Below, one piece after another: positions 26,268-39,700 of a stretch of 64,000 bases of DNA (position 1 is the stretch's first letter; each line of letters begins with the position of its first letter). This DNA is from Oopsacas minuta (taxonomy: Eukaryota > Porifera > Hexactinellida > Lyssacinosida > Leucopsacidae), in NCBI GenBank assembly GCA_024704765.1, contig JAKMXF010000288.1:1-64000 (forward strand). Reading direction: 5' to 3'. A program made the position numbers and the translations under genes. The notes below the pieces were generated by a model. It saw nothing but the letters and a program-made list of their open reading frames with translations, ran no database searches and was not told the DNA's origin.

Positions 26268-26926
26268 CTGTAATTGGGAAACTGTACTTTATTATGTGTT
26301 GCTAGAAACAAGTTAATAACCACATGAAAGAAAGGATAATGTTTACGAGATCTGACTTATTTACATAGGTTGTTTTTGTTTTGCAAAATCCACATAAACA
26401 TAGTATTACGATAACAGATTATGTGGTATTTCTCTAACAATTAGTAATGATTACATGAGAACCACTAAACAGCATGTGTTTATATAAATTTAAGAATCTC
26501 ATATGATAGCATTGGGTAATATACAATTCAGGTCTCAGTTAGTTGGGTAGATAATTCCAGCAATGCTAAAATATTTATGCAGGAGCCTGGAGACAAATTA
26601 GAAATACAAATTTGAATTAAGAAGATTGGAGACATTCTTAATACACTGAATCTTCTACTTATTACATCAAGCTATATGCTAGCTAATGCTACAGTATATA
26701 TATATTTTTTCACCAGCTGATAAAATGCATTACACTTCCATATATTATACAATTATCTTCAATAAATACTACAATTATCTTAAGTTTGCCAGTTAACATT
26801 TTATTATACACTGTTATCACCAGATGGGGAACATAAAATTAGTGAATATGTTGAATTATCTTGCATTCCTATGGCTGAATAGGGAGGTAGATATTTTCAT
26901 GTTTATCTAATAATGTGGTTAATAGC

Positions 26927-27130
26927 TCATAACAATGGAATTTCAAAGGTGATTGATATTCTAATATAATTATTATCATATTTCTGAGCTTCATCCCAGA
27001 TGTTGTAGGCGCATTCTATTACCATTTGAGTCTTTTTGACGGCATAATTATTATATTGCGAATTGTTGGCATCCTGTTTGACACAACCTTTTAAACAAAT
27101 TGGCTTTACACATATTCTCTGTACACAATA
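26927..27130 (-). other. Unassigned coding-like ORF, possible 5' exon of the dystrobrevin-like gene or a Cys-rich peptide exon
   Basis: This stop-to-stop frame on the minus strand lacks an ATG at its head. It reads YCVQRICVKPICLKGCVKQD, then NNSQYNNYAVKKTQM, then IECAYNIWDEAQKYDNNYIRIS. The composition is more complex than surrounding AT-driven frames, with four cysteines at short spacing. The segment DEAQKYDNNYIRIS loosely resembles the AQDLDRIRLS stretch just upstream of the first EF-hand in dystrobrevin, and a phase-2 exit at 26934 would fit the next exon. However, that splice donor (TT|GTTATG) is poor. AG acceptors precede GATGCC (27073) and AGAATATG (about 27119). Confidence 0.3.
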
Positions 27131-29081
27131 TCATTGGTTGATGTTCTCTACTTAATAACCGGATATTGCTAGGAAAGTGTGATTTTATGACGAGTATACT
27201 AAATTTAATATTACGTAATTCTAATACAGTATGAGATCGCCGTATAATTCGCTTTATGATAGTTTAACTGTACCTAGCATATATCATATCCTAGCAACGT
27301 GGATTACCTCAAAGGATGTAATCTTTTAAATTCCCTAATTAGTCGAAAAATTTGACATTCCAATTACCATTTCATCCTTTACAAATCTCAGCCACGTGAA
27401 AATCTGAGAGCTGTCACATATTTCTGTTACATAGCTTTCACGGATAATTATACTAACATTTGAGAATAAATAGTATGATTTAATATTTAATTACGTAATT
27501 CTAAATTCAAATATTCACAAGGATATCGATTTGATGAGTTTTTAGTTCTTCTTTATTCTCCTCGTGACTTCACAAACTTTTGGAATTCATTTTTATGGTT
27601 GAACTTTAAACTTTGAAAATGTAATTTAGATTTTGAAAAATAATGAAAAGTTTATTTTGCAATTTTTCAAAATAATATTCAAAGCTTTTTGAATTTATAT
27701 TTGATTAAATTTGTGTCAAATGACATAATCTCGTTTGTAATTTCTTCACATTATTGTGCGTATTTGAATAATAGAATCTAAGCTTTTCCAAGAGAAACAC
27801 ATCAAAAATCGCCTACTAATCGAAGATTAGTGTATAATTGCGTAAAGTATTCCGCAAGAATTGCAATAGCATTCGCTAATATTTATGAAATGTAAGCTAT
27901 ACGAATATCAATTGAAAATAATTATCAACAATTTTTGGGAAAACTTTCGAATTTCACGATGTACGTACGTACGTTTTACCATTTCAATTCTCAATACAAA
28001 TAATAATATTCCGCGAATTATTACATACCTAATATATATCTTTGAAAAGACGCAACTGAAGGAGAAGGAGAAAATCCATCTGTAATTGGAATTTTGTATG
28101 TTGTCTCTATCATTTCAGATTTGAGTGAATGTTCTTTGCAATTAATATCCAAGTCAAAATTGTGCTGTATTTATTGTTTCCTAGCAGTATTGTAAGCAAC
28201 TGTGTGGTTTAATTCAAATGTGTATATCATGTATAATTAACCGAAGAGCTATTATATAAATTTCATTTTACAATGCTCTATCTCATCAAATACAGGTGTT
28301 TATAGAGTTCAGCCTCAATTACATTGTAGGAAATGCATATTGTAATTCTAATGGCTTATTCTATTGAGCCTTATTTCCTACCATGGACTTTAGTTGCAAT
28401 TGGAATAAACTCAAAATTGTATTGTTTGTTAAACTCAAAAATTTATAAGGACTTCAGTCAGGGCCGTAGCCAGAGTTAATACGTACACGAGCAGACCTAC
28501 GAATTTTATCGGAGTACGTACTAACCGGAGCAATATCAATTGATAACCCTTATAGGGGCCTGATTTTGTGTATATATTTGTTCGTATTAACCTGAAATTC
28601 GTATAAACCTTGCTCTAACTAACTAGGTCTACTGTACGTAATATGTGGAGACAGAATATTGTTTCCAATTTCCATCCGTTTAATAGAATATATAAAAAGA
28701 TGCTAATTATAAATTTAATAGTGTCTTTATTCGTAGTAACATATGTTGCTACGAAAAGTTGAGTTTAGTCCAGGCCAAACAAGATAGAGGGAACAGGTGA
28801 TTTTGATAATGAATATGTTCTAAATATAGCTACGTATAATAGTTCTCACAAGGCTAATCATCAATTTACTTATGAATAGCGTAACTTTAATATATTTCGT
28901 TCCATATAATATGCTTTCAATTTGAATAATACAACCTCTATTGTTTGAATTTTGGCAAATTCAGATTTGAATAATTAGGAATTCTCGCCATTTTCAACGA
29001 ATCGCGTATGCATTATCAACGTTCTCTTATTTTAAACCAAATCAGTGGCGCCAAAAACTCATTCCCATATGATTTGTATTG

Positions 29082-29181
29082 CACAGTAGGCTCCGATTAA
29101 TCGAGCCAACAGCTTTATTCCGCTTATCTGGTCAAAATGGCCCAGTCCCGATATGACTCTATCAAGCTGAGTTTACTGTAT
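29082..29181. repeat. pogo/Tigger-like short element
   Basis: The left end CAGTAGGCTCCGATTAATCG and the right end carrying CTGAGTTTACTGTA are approximate inverted repeats. The interior has TCCGCTTATCTGGTCAAAAT and GGCCCAGTCCCGATATGA. CAGTA..CTC..TTAA..CG ends are typical of pogo/Tigger non-autonomous elements. It lies about 200 bp upstream of the TIGAR-like gene. Confidence 0.5.
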
Positions 29182-29387
29182 TAATTATCTTGAATTCTCA
29201 TTTACTTGAACAAGATTTTTGGTTAACAATAAGCTTCCCAAACATGATTTAATCATGAACCATCCTATTTAGGGTATTTTGTTTTTTATGGTAGAAATTT
29301 AGTGCAGCGAACCGGCGAAGTTTATATATTGCAATAGTGTTATTCCACTGTATTCATGCGGAAATTATTCACAAACCTATAGCGATT

Positions 29388-30086
29388 ATGGCTAGTTCAA
29401 AGCCCTCAAAACGTGAGAAATCTCTACACTTCAAACTCAGTCTAATCCGTCACGGAGTAACTGTAGAAAATCAACTAGGAATATATCAAGGACAGCTAGA
29501 CACTAAACTAGCACAAGAAGGTGTAATACAATCAAAGAGATTGTCTCTAGCTATTGCTGATATACACTACTCTCAAATCATATGTAGCCCGTTAGAGAGA
29601 ACTCGTGATACAGCAAGATACGCTTTATCCCAGAACAAATATAAAGAGGAAATTAGGATGGATGGACGACTTATGGAGAGATCGTTTGGAAGCTGGGAGG
29701 GGAAAAAGTTCACGGAAACAGCTGGTGTACCTAGAATAGGCGGGGAAAAATGGAATGATGTCACATCCCGCGTAAAATCATTTTTAAAAGATGTTTACTT
29801 GTCAGTAGCTCAAAAGTGTGAAATTTCGCGAGAACGTGCATCTACAGACGTACCGCATATCCTTGTTATCACACATGGTGGAGTAATTGCTACTTTATTG
29901 AGATACTTTAAAGACGATTATAAATTACATATATTACCAGCTTCCGCTAAAATGATAGAGAATACTTCTATTACAAGTTTTATGCTAGAAATAAGTACAG
30001 ATAAGAATCCTAAACTGCTGAGTGTGGAGTGTTTGTTAGATCGGGATATAGAACACCTCAAGGGAAGTATAGTATCACATATTTAA
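29388..30086 (+). CDS. TIGAR: TIGAR-like fructose-2,6-bisphosphatase (histidine phosphatase superfamily)
   Basis: An intronless ORF of 232 residues from the ATG before ASSKPSKRE; the frame is open further 5' but without ATG. Phosphoglycerate-mutase-type catalytic parts are all present: LIRHG with the phospho-accepting His22, SPLERTRDTA with Arg71, LMERSFGSWEG with the acid Glu97, and VITHGG with His163. The C-terminus DIEHLKG corresponds to the DHLNGL tail of vertebrate TIGAR, which favours TIGAR over cofactor-dependent mutase or PFKFB. It is shorter than human TIGAR (270 residues), mainly in the insert between the Glu and second His motifs. TIGAR lowers fructose-2,6-bisphosphate and diverts glucose to the pentose phosphate pathway. 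The next gene (CDKAL1) starts about 640 bp downstream on the same strand. Confidence 0.85.
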   Translation: MASSKPSKREKSLHFKLSLIRHGVTVENQLGIYQGQLDTKLAQEGVIQSKRLSLAIADIHYSQIICSPLERTRDTARYALSQNKYKEEIRMDGRLMERSFGSWEGKKFTETAGVPRIGGEKWNDVTSRVKSFLKDVYLSVAQKCEISRERASTDVPHILVITHGGVIATLLRYFKDDYKLHILPASAKMIENTSITSFMLEISTDKNPKLLSVECLLDRDIEHLKGSIVSHI

Positions 30087-30730
30087 TGTTCATACAAACT
30101 GCATTATATTATGTGTTTATTCATTAGTTGTATTATACTGTATTATCTGTGCACGAATTGGAAATTTGCAATTAAGATTTTAACAAAATGTTGCGATAAA
30201 CTTTAATTTTTGTAGATTTCCCTGAGACGTCGGATTGCCCATGAAACGTGAAACGCCGCACTTCCAACGGGCTTGATCATGACATTTGTTGAGGCTATTA
30301 TCCCTCCAAAACTTGCCAAAAACCTTAGTTGTGCCGATTTGTTGAACTCCCGCCTAATATAAATATGCTACGTCCGGCGATTTCCCGCTAAATCAGTACC
30401 TTCTGTCCCGCATTTTTATTCACACAGATTGGCAAGTATGCAGAAACTGATTTTATATAGCTCAATACAGTAGAATTCAGATTACTTTCAAATCAGAAAA
30501 TTAGTTCCAATTCATTTATTATAATATCAATTCTGATAAGACATACACTCGGATTGTACGTACTAATTTTTGTTCCCGAAGGGTTACTACTTATCAGAGT
30601 TCTACTGTATTGTATATTCACTCTATTGTGAATTTTGACCCAGGGTATTATCCAGCTTAATGATTTTCTGGACGATACTTGATTTGACCTTGTATATGAT
30701 AATTGTTTGTTGATGTAGGATTAATTAGAA
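30087..30730. other. Intergenic region between TIGAR-like and CDKAL1 genes
   Basis: No gene seen. It includes a fragment with TCTGTCCCGCATTTTTATTC and TTGGCAAGTATGCAGAAACT (about 30396-30450), related to the small inverted repeat at 35309-35363 in a CDKAL1 intron, and a pogo-like terminus (GTACGTACTAATTTTTGTTC, CAGAGTTCTACTGTATTG) at about 30555-30615. Confidence 0.4.
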
Positions 30731-33700
30731 ATGGTATCTTGTGCCGTAATGGACATTGAGGATTATGAAACCCCTAAACGGAATATTAACAGAAGAAATA
30801 TAAACCACAGTTTAGTTCTAAAATCAATAGAAAAAGGAGAAAATGAGGTTAAACTGAGTGATTTAGAGAACTCTAATATCCCGGGTGTAGGTTCTATTTA
30901 CTTGAAGACATGGGGATGTTCTCATAATCACAGTGATGCAGAATATATGGCAGGACAACTTGCATCTTATGGCTATACCATTACAGGTATTGTAAATGAT
31001 AGGAACAGTGGAACCTAAACCGACACTCGTTGAGACATGAAAATTTCGTCAGATTAGCAAATTGTCGGATTATGCAGGCAAATTTGTATTGTCGGAAGCT
31101 ATTTAAGATCAGACATTCTCGGATTTTAGAGGCCTTCTGGATTATACAGCTGTCGGTTTATGCAGGTTCAGCTGCATTTCAAATTGGTTCACAAGACTCA
31201 AAGTAATCTGAATAATTTAGAAAATACACTAGATTGAGGTTAAAATGCAATGTCATCGAATAATTACCGAACACTTTTTATGAATTTTTAAGGTCATTAA
31301 CTTTCATTACCCATGAACCATGGATTACCTTAGAAATAGCTCATCAATTTGGATGATTACTCATTATACCCCAAATCGTCCCAAATAGTGCAAAATGTTG
31401 GTACGTAGCCAAATGTTAATATCCGCCTTTGTTGATTGTTGAATTTACACGAATCGTTACAATTTTCCTAATCAAATGAATTTGAAGCATTTCCAGTGAA
31501 ATCATGCAAACAATATTTATAGATTCTAGCAAGTTTGTAATTATTGTATAATTTACATAGAAGATAAAGAAACAGCTGATCTATGGCTACTAAACAGCTG
31601 TACAGTTAAAACTCCTTCAGAAGATGGATTTAAGAACTTCATAAGAGAAGCTAAGAGTAGGAATAAGTTCGTTGTAGTAGCAGGTTGTGTTCCTCAAGCT
31701 GATCGTAGTAATAAAGAGATACAAGGAATATCTGTTGTAGGGGTATGTCATAGTGTAATACGGTTCCCAAACTTTTCACCTGTGGACCCCTTCCCATAGA
31801 TTGCAATAGATCCTGTGGACTCCCTACTGTCCGTGGACCACCAAAGGTCCATGGACCCTAGGTTGAGAACAGCTGGTATAATATATGCATAGGATATCGA
31901 CCAATCTGACAATACGACCAGTTTTTTTACATTCCGATTACAGAAATATAATTATCTCCACTTGTTTGGGCACTTTTCAAAGAAGGATTCATACTCACTT
32001 TAATACAAAATTAAAAAAATATTTTTCTGGTCAGTCTTAATTTTAAGGAAATGCGAACTTCAATGAATGTATATTATTAAATCTCAATTGCTGCCTGTGT
32101 GTGTGTGTATTTTCGTTGTCAAAGAAATTATCCCTATCCCCATTCAGGTACAACAAATAGACAGGGTAGTAGAGGTAGTGGAAGAGACTTTAAAAGGTAA
32201 GTATTGGTGATTGATTAAGTGGCATTATTCAAACTCGTTCCAGCTCTTATTAAGAATGGTGGAGATAATTTATGATGGTAACACACACGAATTTTCTTGT
32301 TGTAACGCACGTACGCGATTGCAATTTTCTATTTCAGTTATTTAATGTGTTTGTAGGTAATTCTGTGAGATTATTTAAAACTAAGAAGTTAGATGGAAAG
32401 AAGATAGGTGGAGCTAGACTTGATTTACCGAAAATACGCAAAAATCCACTCATTGAGATAATTGCTATAAACACAGGGTATATTACAACTTTACTTAATA
32501 ACGTTAACATTATACATTACTGTAGAATTCGGTTACTACGTAGTAATTTTGTTTTCCCGAGGGTGTACACACTTTTCTCCAAAACGGATTATCTATTGTT
32601 GTAACTAATTGGATACGAACAATATTCGAATGATGAACTTCGGTTGGTACGTAGTATTTTTTGTTCCCCGAGGGGTGTAAGTCTTTTCCGAGTTTTACTG
32701 TATTTCATTCATTTGCAATGCTAAAATTCAAAATCAAAACACTTTATTAAATTTTATATACCAAATTTGAGAAATAATCCTCTGCAACATTAACCTACTC
32801 AATTGCTTTAAACCCTCATATGACTGAAACGGTATTATTCTTAGAATAGTTATTCGGATATATTGTAAATATGCGTAACAATGTATTCAATCTTAAGGTA
32901 TAATTCTACGCCTCAGGGGAAAACCAGAGATCCCAGAGCGAGGAGGCGATTTCCTCATCTGCCTCAATGCTGGTTTCTCCCTGACTACGTAACTTTGTTC
33001 TATTAGATGTTTAAACAACTGTACTTACTGTAAGACAAAGCTAGCAAGAGGAGATCTAGGAAGCTATCAGCCTAAAGAGATTGTTGCTAGAGCTGTAGAA
33101 GCTTTTGCTGGTTAGTTTACTTGTATGGTCGAGCACCTCCGAAATTCGGGCACAATGTTATTTATCAGTTCAAAGTGCATTCACAATATTTGGGTATTTT
33201 CAGGTAGACTACTATAACTGTGAATAATATATGTAGTTATTGATGAAATGCATCTCAAAATTGTGGGTAACAAAGAGAACCTGTTCTCAACCTTTTCGCT
33301 TGTCGACCTCCTATACTAATTTTAACACATTCAGTGAACCCTTCCCATAGACAGTAAAACAAATTTGAGATCCTGTAGACCCCTGCTGTCGTCCATAGAC
33401 CACCAAGGGGTATGTGGACCCCTGGTTGGGAATATTGAGTGCTGCAATTAGAATTTATATGTTCCTGCAAATTCTAATATCCGGACAATACTGGCGTGAC
33501 CGGATCTCGGAGGTTCGATTGTATTTTGGTATAGAGGAAAAATTGGGAACATAATTAACAATTTACACGGTCATAGATGGAGTGGTAGAGCTATGGTTAA
33601 CAAGTGAAGATCTGGGTGCATATGGACATGATATAGGAGTTGCACTACCTGAACTATTATGGAAACTAATTGATATTATTCCTGACGGATGTATGATGAG

Positions 33701-36700
33701 ATTAGGAATGACTAATCCTCCCTACATACTAGAACATCTAAAGGTAAGTCATACCCTAACAACCCCTCATAATACTCCTGGGATTGATTTTGTATAAATA
33801 GCAATTTCAAGCAATCATGCAAGGAAATGACATACATTTACAAAGATTCCCCTGAATTACGATTTATGAAAGAAGTACAATAGAACCTCGTTAATACGAA
33901 CATGAATAAAGTAGAAATCCAGTAGTGAGTACAGTACGTATTCTATTCCCCATGATAAGAATTATAATTCTACCGTTAAACGAGACGTACATGTTGGTGC
34001 ATGGACGATGTGCGTATTCCCGTTAACATTTACTCGATGAAGATTATAATTTTTATTCATTAATCATTTATGGGTTTGTAGCGTAATATTCAAAATGTGT
34101 AATATTCAAAAGCATGCTAGAGATTAGCATTCAAACATGACGTCACAGCACAGGTATGTCCGCATTGAAAATTCACAGATGTTTCATATGGGTAATGATG
34201 TTTTGACGCCTTTAGTCTTATACATAGCATGGCTTATACTTCAAATATATATTAATATTTTAACGACTAATCATTGTTCATTGAGTAGAGCCATAACCCA
34301 GAGGCTTGCCCCCGGCATTATCACTATATCCAATATATACTCTAGCAACATTTTAAAGACTATAGTTCTATAGATAAAATGAATATAGTTCCCCAAATGT
34401 GTTCAAAAACTTTTTGTATTTGGAGGGGCCCCCAAATGAAACCCTACACTTCACTGGACGCCGAAAAAACGGTCCCCTGTCCTGCATACGTGAAAGATTT
34501 ATTAGAGAAGGTCCCTGCTTTTCTGTACTAGCACGACGCCCCTGACTGTATTTGAATAGAATTGACCAAATACTTCATAATGTAAGTTATAGGAGATGTC
34601 TGAAATTCTGAATAATCCTAAAGTGTACAGTTTCCTACACATACCAGTACAAGCAGGATCTGATAGAGTACTGGATGATATGAAGAGAGAATACACAGCA
34701 TATGACTTTTATTATATTGTGGATTATCTCAAGCAGAGGTGAGTAATTAACTCAATCATAAATAACTATATAAGGAAAGTACGTATACTCTAAGCCAGCG
34801 TCCGGTACTGGAATTGGGGGGTCAACCCTTGGTCCTCTACGGACTACAGCCTCGATCTCAAAATTTGTATTAAGTCTATGGGAGGGAGTCAATAATGATA
34901 AAGGGGTCCACGGATGAAATGGTTGAGAAGCATTACTGTTAGGTAACAAACAACACCAGTAAATGGAAACTTTAGAGAATTTCGGGAATTTCCTTACCGG
35001 AGACATTTAAAGGGGAAGGTCGAGGGCTAGAAAGCAAATCTATATCATAATTATGCAGTAAGAATTATAATAGAATCAACTCTTAATTAATACGTACTGA
35101 TGTTTATGTACTACGATAAATCGATAATATATTTCTCGAATACCTACATTTCGTTCCGACATACTTTGAATGAGGTCATTTTGAGGTACTCCTTTAGTTG
35201 TTGGAGTTGGGATTTACCATGGATTAGTCTTTATTGGATTGCCATGTAATGAAATGTCGTGGAAAGATATGTCCTTACGTAGTAGACCAACATTTTACCC
35301 ACCATTATCGCATACTTGCCAACCTTGAGTGAAGCAAAAAGCGGGACAGTTGTCAAGTATGCATAATTTATAAATACATTGTATGATATTTTGTATAGAA
35401 TCCCAGAGATAAATATTGCTACAGATATTATTTGTGGATTTCCTACTGAAACTGATGAAGTGAGTGTGCTTTAGAGTTTATATTATAATAACTTGTTGTT
35501 CGAAAATTAGGTATATTTACGAATATGATGCAGTAATTCTGATAGGATGTACAGTACTTATTGGAAATTTTTCAATGCAGTTTCTCTTAAATTCACGCCG
35601 CTTTTCATACATACTCCGGATACGGAGTACTAATTTCGCCAGACCCTTGTTATTCGTATATTTGAGAGTATGGCAACGCTTTTGTTCACTGTATTAATTA
35701 CAAGAACTTTTGTATGCAATACTATACATAAAGTAGAAAATGTATTACTTGTGTCTAGGATTTTGCTGAAACTCTTAAACTCTGCGATAAATATAAATTT
35801 TCAAGTCTCTTCATCAATCAATTCTATCCCAGACCTGGTACAGTTGCTGCTAAAATGAAACGTCTCCCAACTCATGAGGTTAGTTCCCATTTTATCTTTC
35901 TTACTCATTGATATAACTCAGTCATAGGCGCCAAACTCGGGGGCAGGGGTATTGAGCTCCCCCTGGCTTAGTTACAGCTCCCATAGATACAAAATATATG
36001 TGTATCACTGGGAGCCTCCCTGGATTGTGCAAGTTGTTAGAAAGTTCGGCACCCCCGACTGCGGTTATTTTTAATGGTTAACTGTGCTACTTCAATATTG
36101 AACTTGTATTCTCTAGGTTAAAAAGAGGTCAAAGCAATTAACAGAACTATTCAACTCATATAAGCCTTATTCCCATAAAGTGAGATTATTATATGCGTAA
36201 TCTACGCTGTAGGATTTGGTTATAGATATGTTAATATTAATAGGGTCACCGGTCACATAGGGATCAGGCCATTTCATTCTTGTCTACCCTCCCTGGGCTC
36301 CCTGGATTATCTTCGGTTTGTAAATTTTTTCCAGATTTATGTTACTTTTTCCCCTAATAATAGCCCAAAATTGCTATTTATGGATGTAACACTTGGTAAT
36401 CCAGAGAATTTTTCAATAATCCCTAGATATAGCAAATATAATACCGGGAAATATGATAAGGTAGATAAGGAATTGGTACTTTTGCCATTTCGCCAATGAT
36501 AAGCGGAATGAAGGTGTTGAACTCGACTTATATGTTTCTGTTCCTGGCAAGTGTGCCGATTAGCTCTATTAAACGAAAGTCTACTGCATTCAAGAATCAT
36601 AAAAATCGATTATTTAGAAGTCTATAAACATTCAAAAAATGAAACTCTGTGATTACAATTTTGTGTCTATTTTTATTGGATACCCTTGATCATGGTTACC

Positions 36701-39700
36701 TATCTGTTTGATTGTTATGTATTTCAGGAAAATACTTTAATTAATCTATCTTGCTGAGTGTATCATTCTTAGATAATTACAGTTTCTATGTAATTTATAA
36801 TTTACTGTGGTTTGTTTTTTCAATAATACAGCCAATTAATTACCATTCCAGTTCTTATCATTTGTTATCACACTGATATTGCAAAAATATATATTGGCAC
36901 ATTTTCTCTAACAAATATGAGTCTTTATTACTTCAGCAGGCGCTAGCTATCCCAATCAACGATGTGTAGAAATCATAGTACCTATTAGTGAAATTGTTGG
37001 ATTAATGGAGTTATACAATTACAATGGAACCTCGTTAATATGAACACTAACAGACGGACAAATATGTTCGTTTTATCCAGAGTAATACCAATTGAATAAC
37101 CATTGTTGGTGGGACTTGATTTTATGTAAGTATCTGTTTGCATTATCTGGAAATTCGTATTAGCCTGTTTGATAGAGTGTTCGTTTTACGAGGTTCCAAT
37201 GATGCAGGAAATCTGTGTAGACCTGATATACCAATCTGCCAAAATATATACTTAAGTACGAATATCTATAATTAAGATACAAGTATGAACCAGTATAAAC
37301 CAGTGGTTCTTATTGTGTTCCTCAGAACGTTATTAATTATGTCAGCAAAATGTCACTGGCATAAACAAACTCGCTTAAAATGCATTCAAGTTTTAGTTTC
37401 TGGACCTCTAGGAAATGTAAATGCTAAAAAGTCAAGAACTCCTTAAATAGCACCAATATTTAGATACGGTATTTGAGTCTACTTCGGCTTACTGGGTTTG
37501 CTTTAGCCCAAATATTGAAGTTTCAAGAAATTTAGATATTATTTAGTATCAAACTTCAAAATGGGAGGCAAATTTTAATATATCTGCCTTGTCATAGATG
37601 TATAATACAGGATCATATCGAGATTTCAAGAAAACTTCAATATTTGGGCTAAAGCAAACCCAGTGCGACAAAGTAGCCCCATTTTACGGTATACAGTCAG
37701 GTTGGCTTATGGTGAAAATTTCTTAATATGAACCAAGCCAGTGGCCCCTTTAAAATCATTCCCATAAGTTTGGTATAGAATAAGCTCTCTTAATATGAAG
37801 TCTGGGAACTTCTGGTAACGCAGTGAAAATAGAGCCAATTCCTAATCCCATACAAATGAGCCTCCACACATGGGGAATTTGGCATAAACAGGGAAACTGG
37901 GTAGCATTCTTCAGCCTCCCTGTCACCCCGTTCATGAAGGTTACACTGTTTATCTAGTTTTTGTACTTTTAGATTGGAGAGTCAACGAAAGTGCTCGTAA
38001 CGGAGATAGCTCATGATAAACTACACTATGTAGGACACAACAAGTATTATGAACAAGTAAGATATAATATCAGGAATATATTATTAATACAGATGCTTTT
38101 GAAGACATAACAGGAATTCTATAAAATTGTGATATCGTTGTATGTGTAAGATACGTAATACAATTTAGCAGAGCTAGATATACCAGATATAGTGATGGAT
38201 ATATTAATATATGAATACCAAGCAAGAGATGTTACATATACTTAATTGTTGATTTTGTCGAATACACATACACAATCTTTATTACCACTTTATCGGCTCA
38301 TGGTTCAAAACCTTATGCACCATGGCGATTGCAGGTCCCGTGACCGTTCAAACTTAATTTGGTAATCAGATTTTAGGATAAATGATTGGAATTAAATAAA
38401 GCATTGTATATAATTACAGGTACTTCTACCAATGAGAGAAGACATAATGGGAAAGCAAATTCAAGTTAGAATTTCCGGAGCAGGAAAACATCACATGGAT
38501 GGGATCTTGTCAAGTCAGTTTAGTGAAACTATTAACACATCTGGTGGCAATCCTCATAGGATTTCTCATCAAGTAAGTTTGAACTTTAAATCTAAAACAC
38601 TGATCATTCTGCTTTTGGCGACTAACTTAGTACTACTGAGCTGTATCAACTCATTCACTCATTCAAAAATGAGTTAATTTACTAACTCATTTTTATAACT
38701 AAGAGTTAAACTCGAATCAATGAGTTGAACACACTGATTCATTGCAGGCACAGCGGAAGGAAAATAAATTGGTACATATTTTCCTATATCTTCCCAAATC
38801 TTGTGGCTAGCCATGCCGCCAGGCAGAGTTTCATCCAGGTTCTCGGGGTCATAAGCCTAAAACTGTATTCAAATCTTTTACACGCCCAGACTTTACACTT
38901 TCTATATGATATATAATTCTCGGCAAAATTGTTGATTTTGCCAACTCAATAAGAGTTGATGCATCCCTGGCCATTCGGACGAATGGCGGAGTTTAGCCCA
39001 CTATGAGCTAATGGGGGGCAAGATGATACCATAGCTGATGGGGGTTATAACAATCTTGTACGTATTATGGCTATTTTCAAGGATCAGGCTTCACATATGT
39101 TATCTTTTTCACAAAAGACTTACATACAGTATGGCCTGGATTTTAATTCTTCTGACAAATGAGTATTAGGGTGAACGACCATAAGTGGAAAAGAGTTATA
39201 TTCTGATAGATTTAGCCATAATATTTACTTTTAACGTGACACTATATAAACTTTAATTTTGTAATTTTTGCTAGATTAATCAGTATTTGATTTTTTAGAA
39301 ACCGAATTATTGAAAGAAAATATCTAACGTAACATTCTGTTTATTAGTTACACTAATTAACCTCAATGATAGTTTGCATTTTATAACATTCCATATATCC
39401 ATGTTGTAACCAAGGCTGGATTGTACCACAATACACTCTCTAAAAGGAAATAATTCATCAAGCACGTTCATATTTTTGGTCATTGAGGAATGTTTGCGGT
39501 TAATAAAATAATTGTTTGATTGGTTCCAGATGTTTCACACTTTTTTTTAATTCTATACTATTAATTTTGGTATTCCGTATATGTTATTAAGTATTCATAT
39601 CATAATTGTGTGCTGGAAGTACCCAATTGTGTTGTCGCATTGAGCGGAAAAGCACTGTCTAACGCAAAATGGTTTACTTTTATGTTGCCTGTCGATATTA

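Larger units (their letters stand above)
26268..29387. other. Region between divergent genes; holds the unlocated 5' end of the dystrobrevin-like gene and the TIGAR promoter
   Basis: Apart from the minus-strand ORF at 26927-27130 and a pogo-like element at 29082-29181, I see no confident exon. The dystrobrevin-like gene must start somewhere here or further away, because its first recognised exon starts in phase 2. Pogo-like fragments also lie at 28470-28640. A TATA-like TTTATATATT lies at about 29320, some 65 bp upstream of the TIGAR ATG. Confidence 0.4.

Noticed and set aside
27300-27345. Possible dystrobrevin-like 5' exon ending TCCTTTGAG|GTAATC on the minus strand
   Set aside because: The needed frame either meets a stop just upstream or lacks similarity to the expected N-terminal sequence.
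38432-38916. Open frames continuing past the CDKAL1 TRAM-region exon
   Set aside because: They read into the intron after the GTAAGT donor at 38573; the downstream tail exon at 40862 gives a better end.
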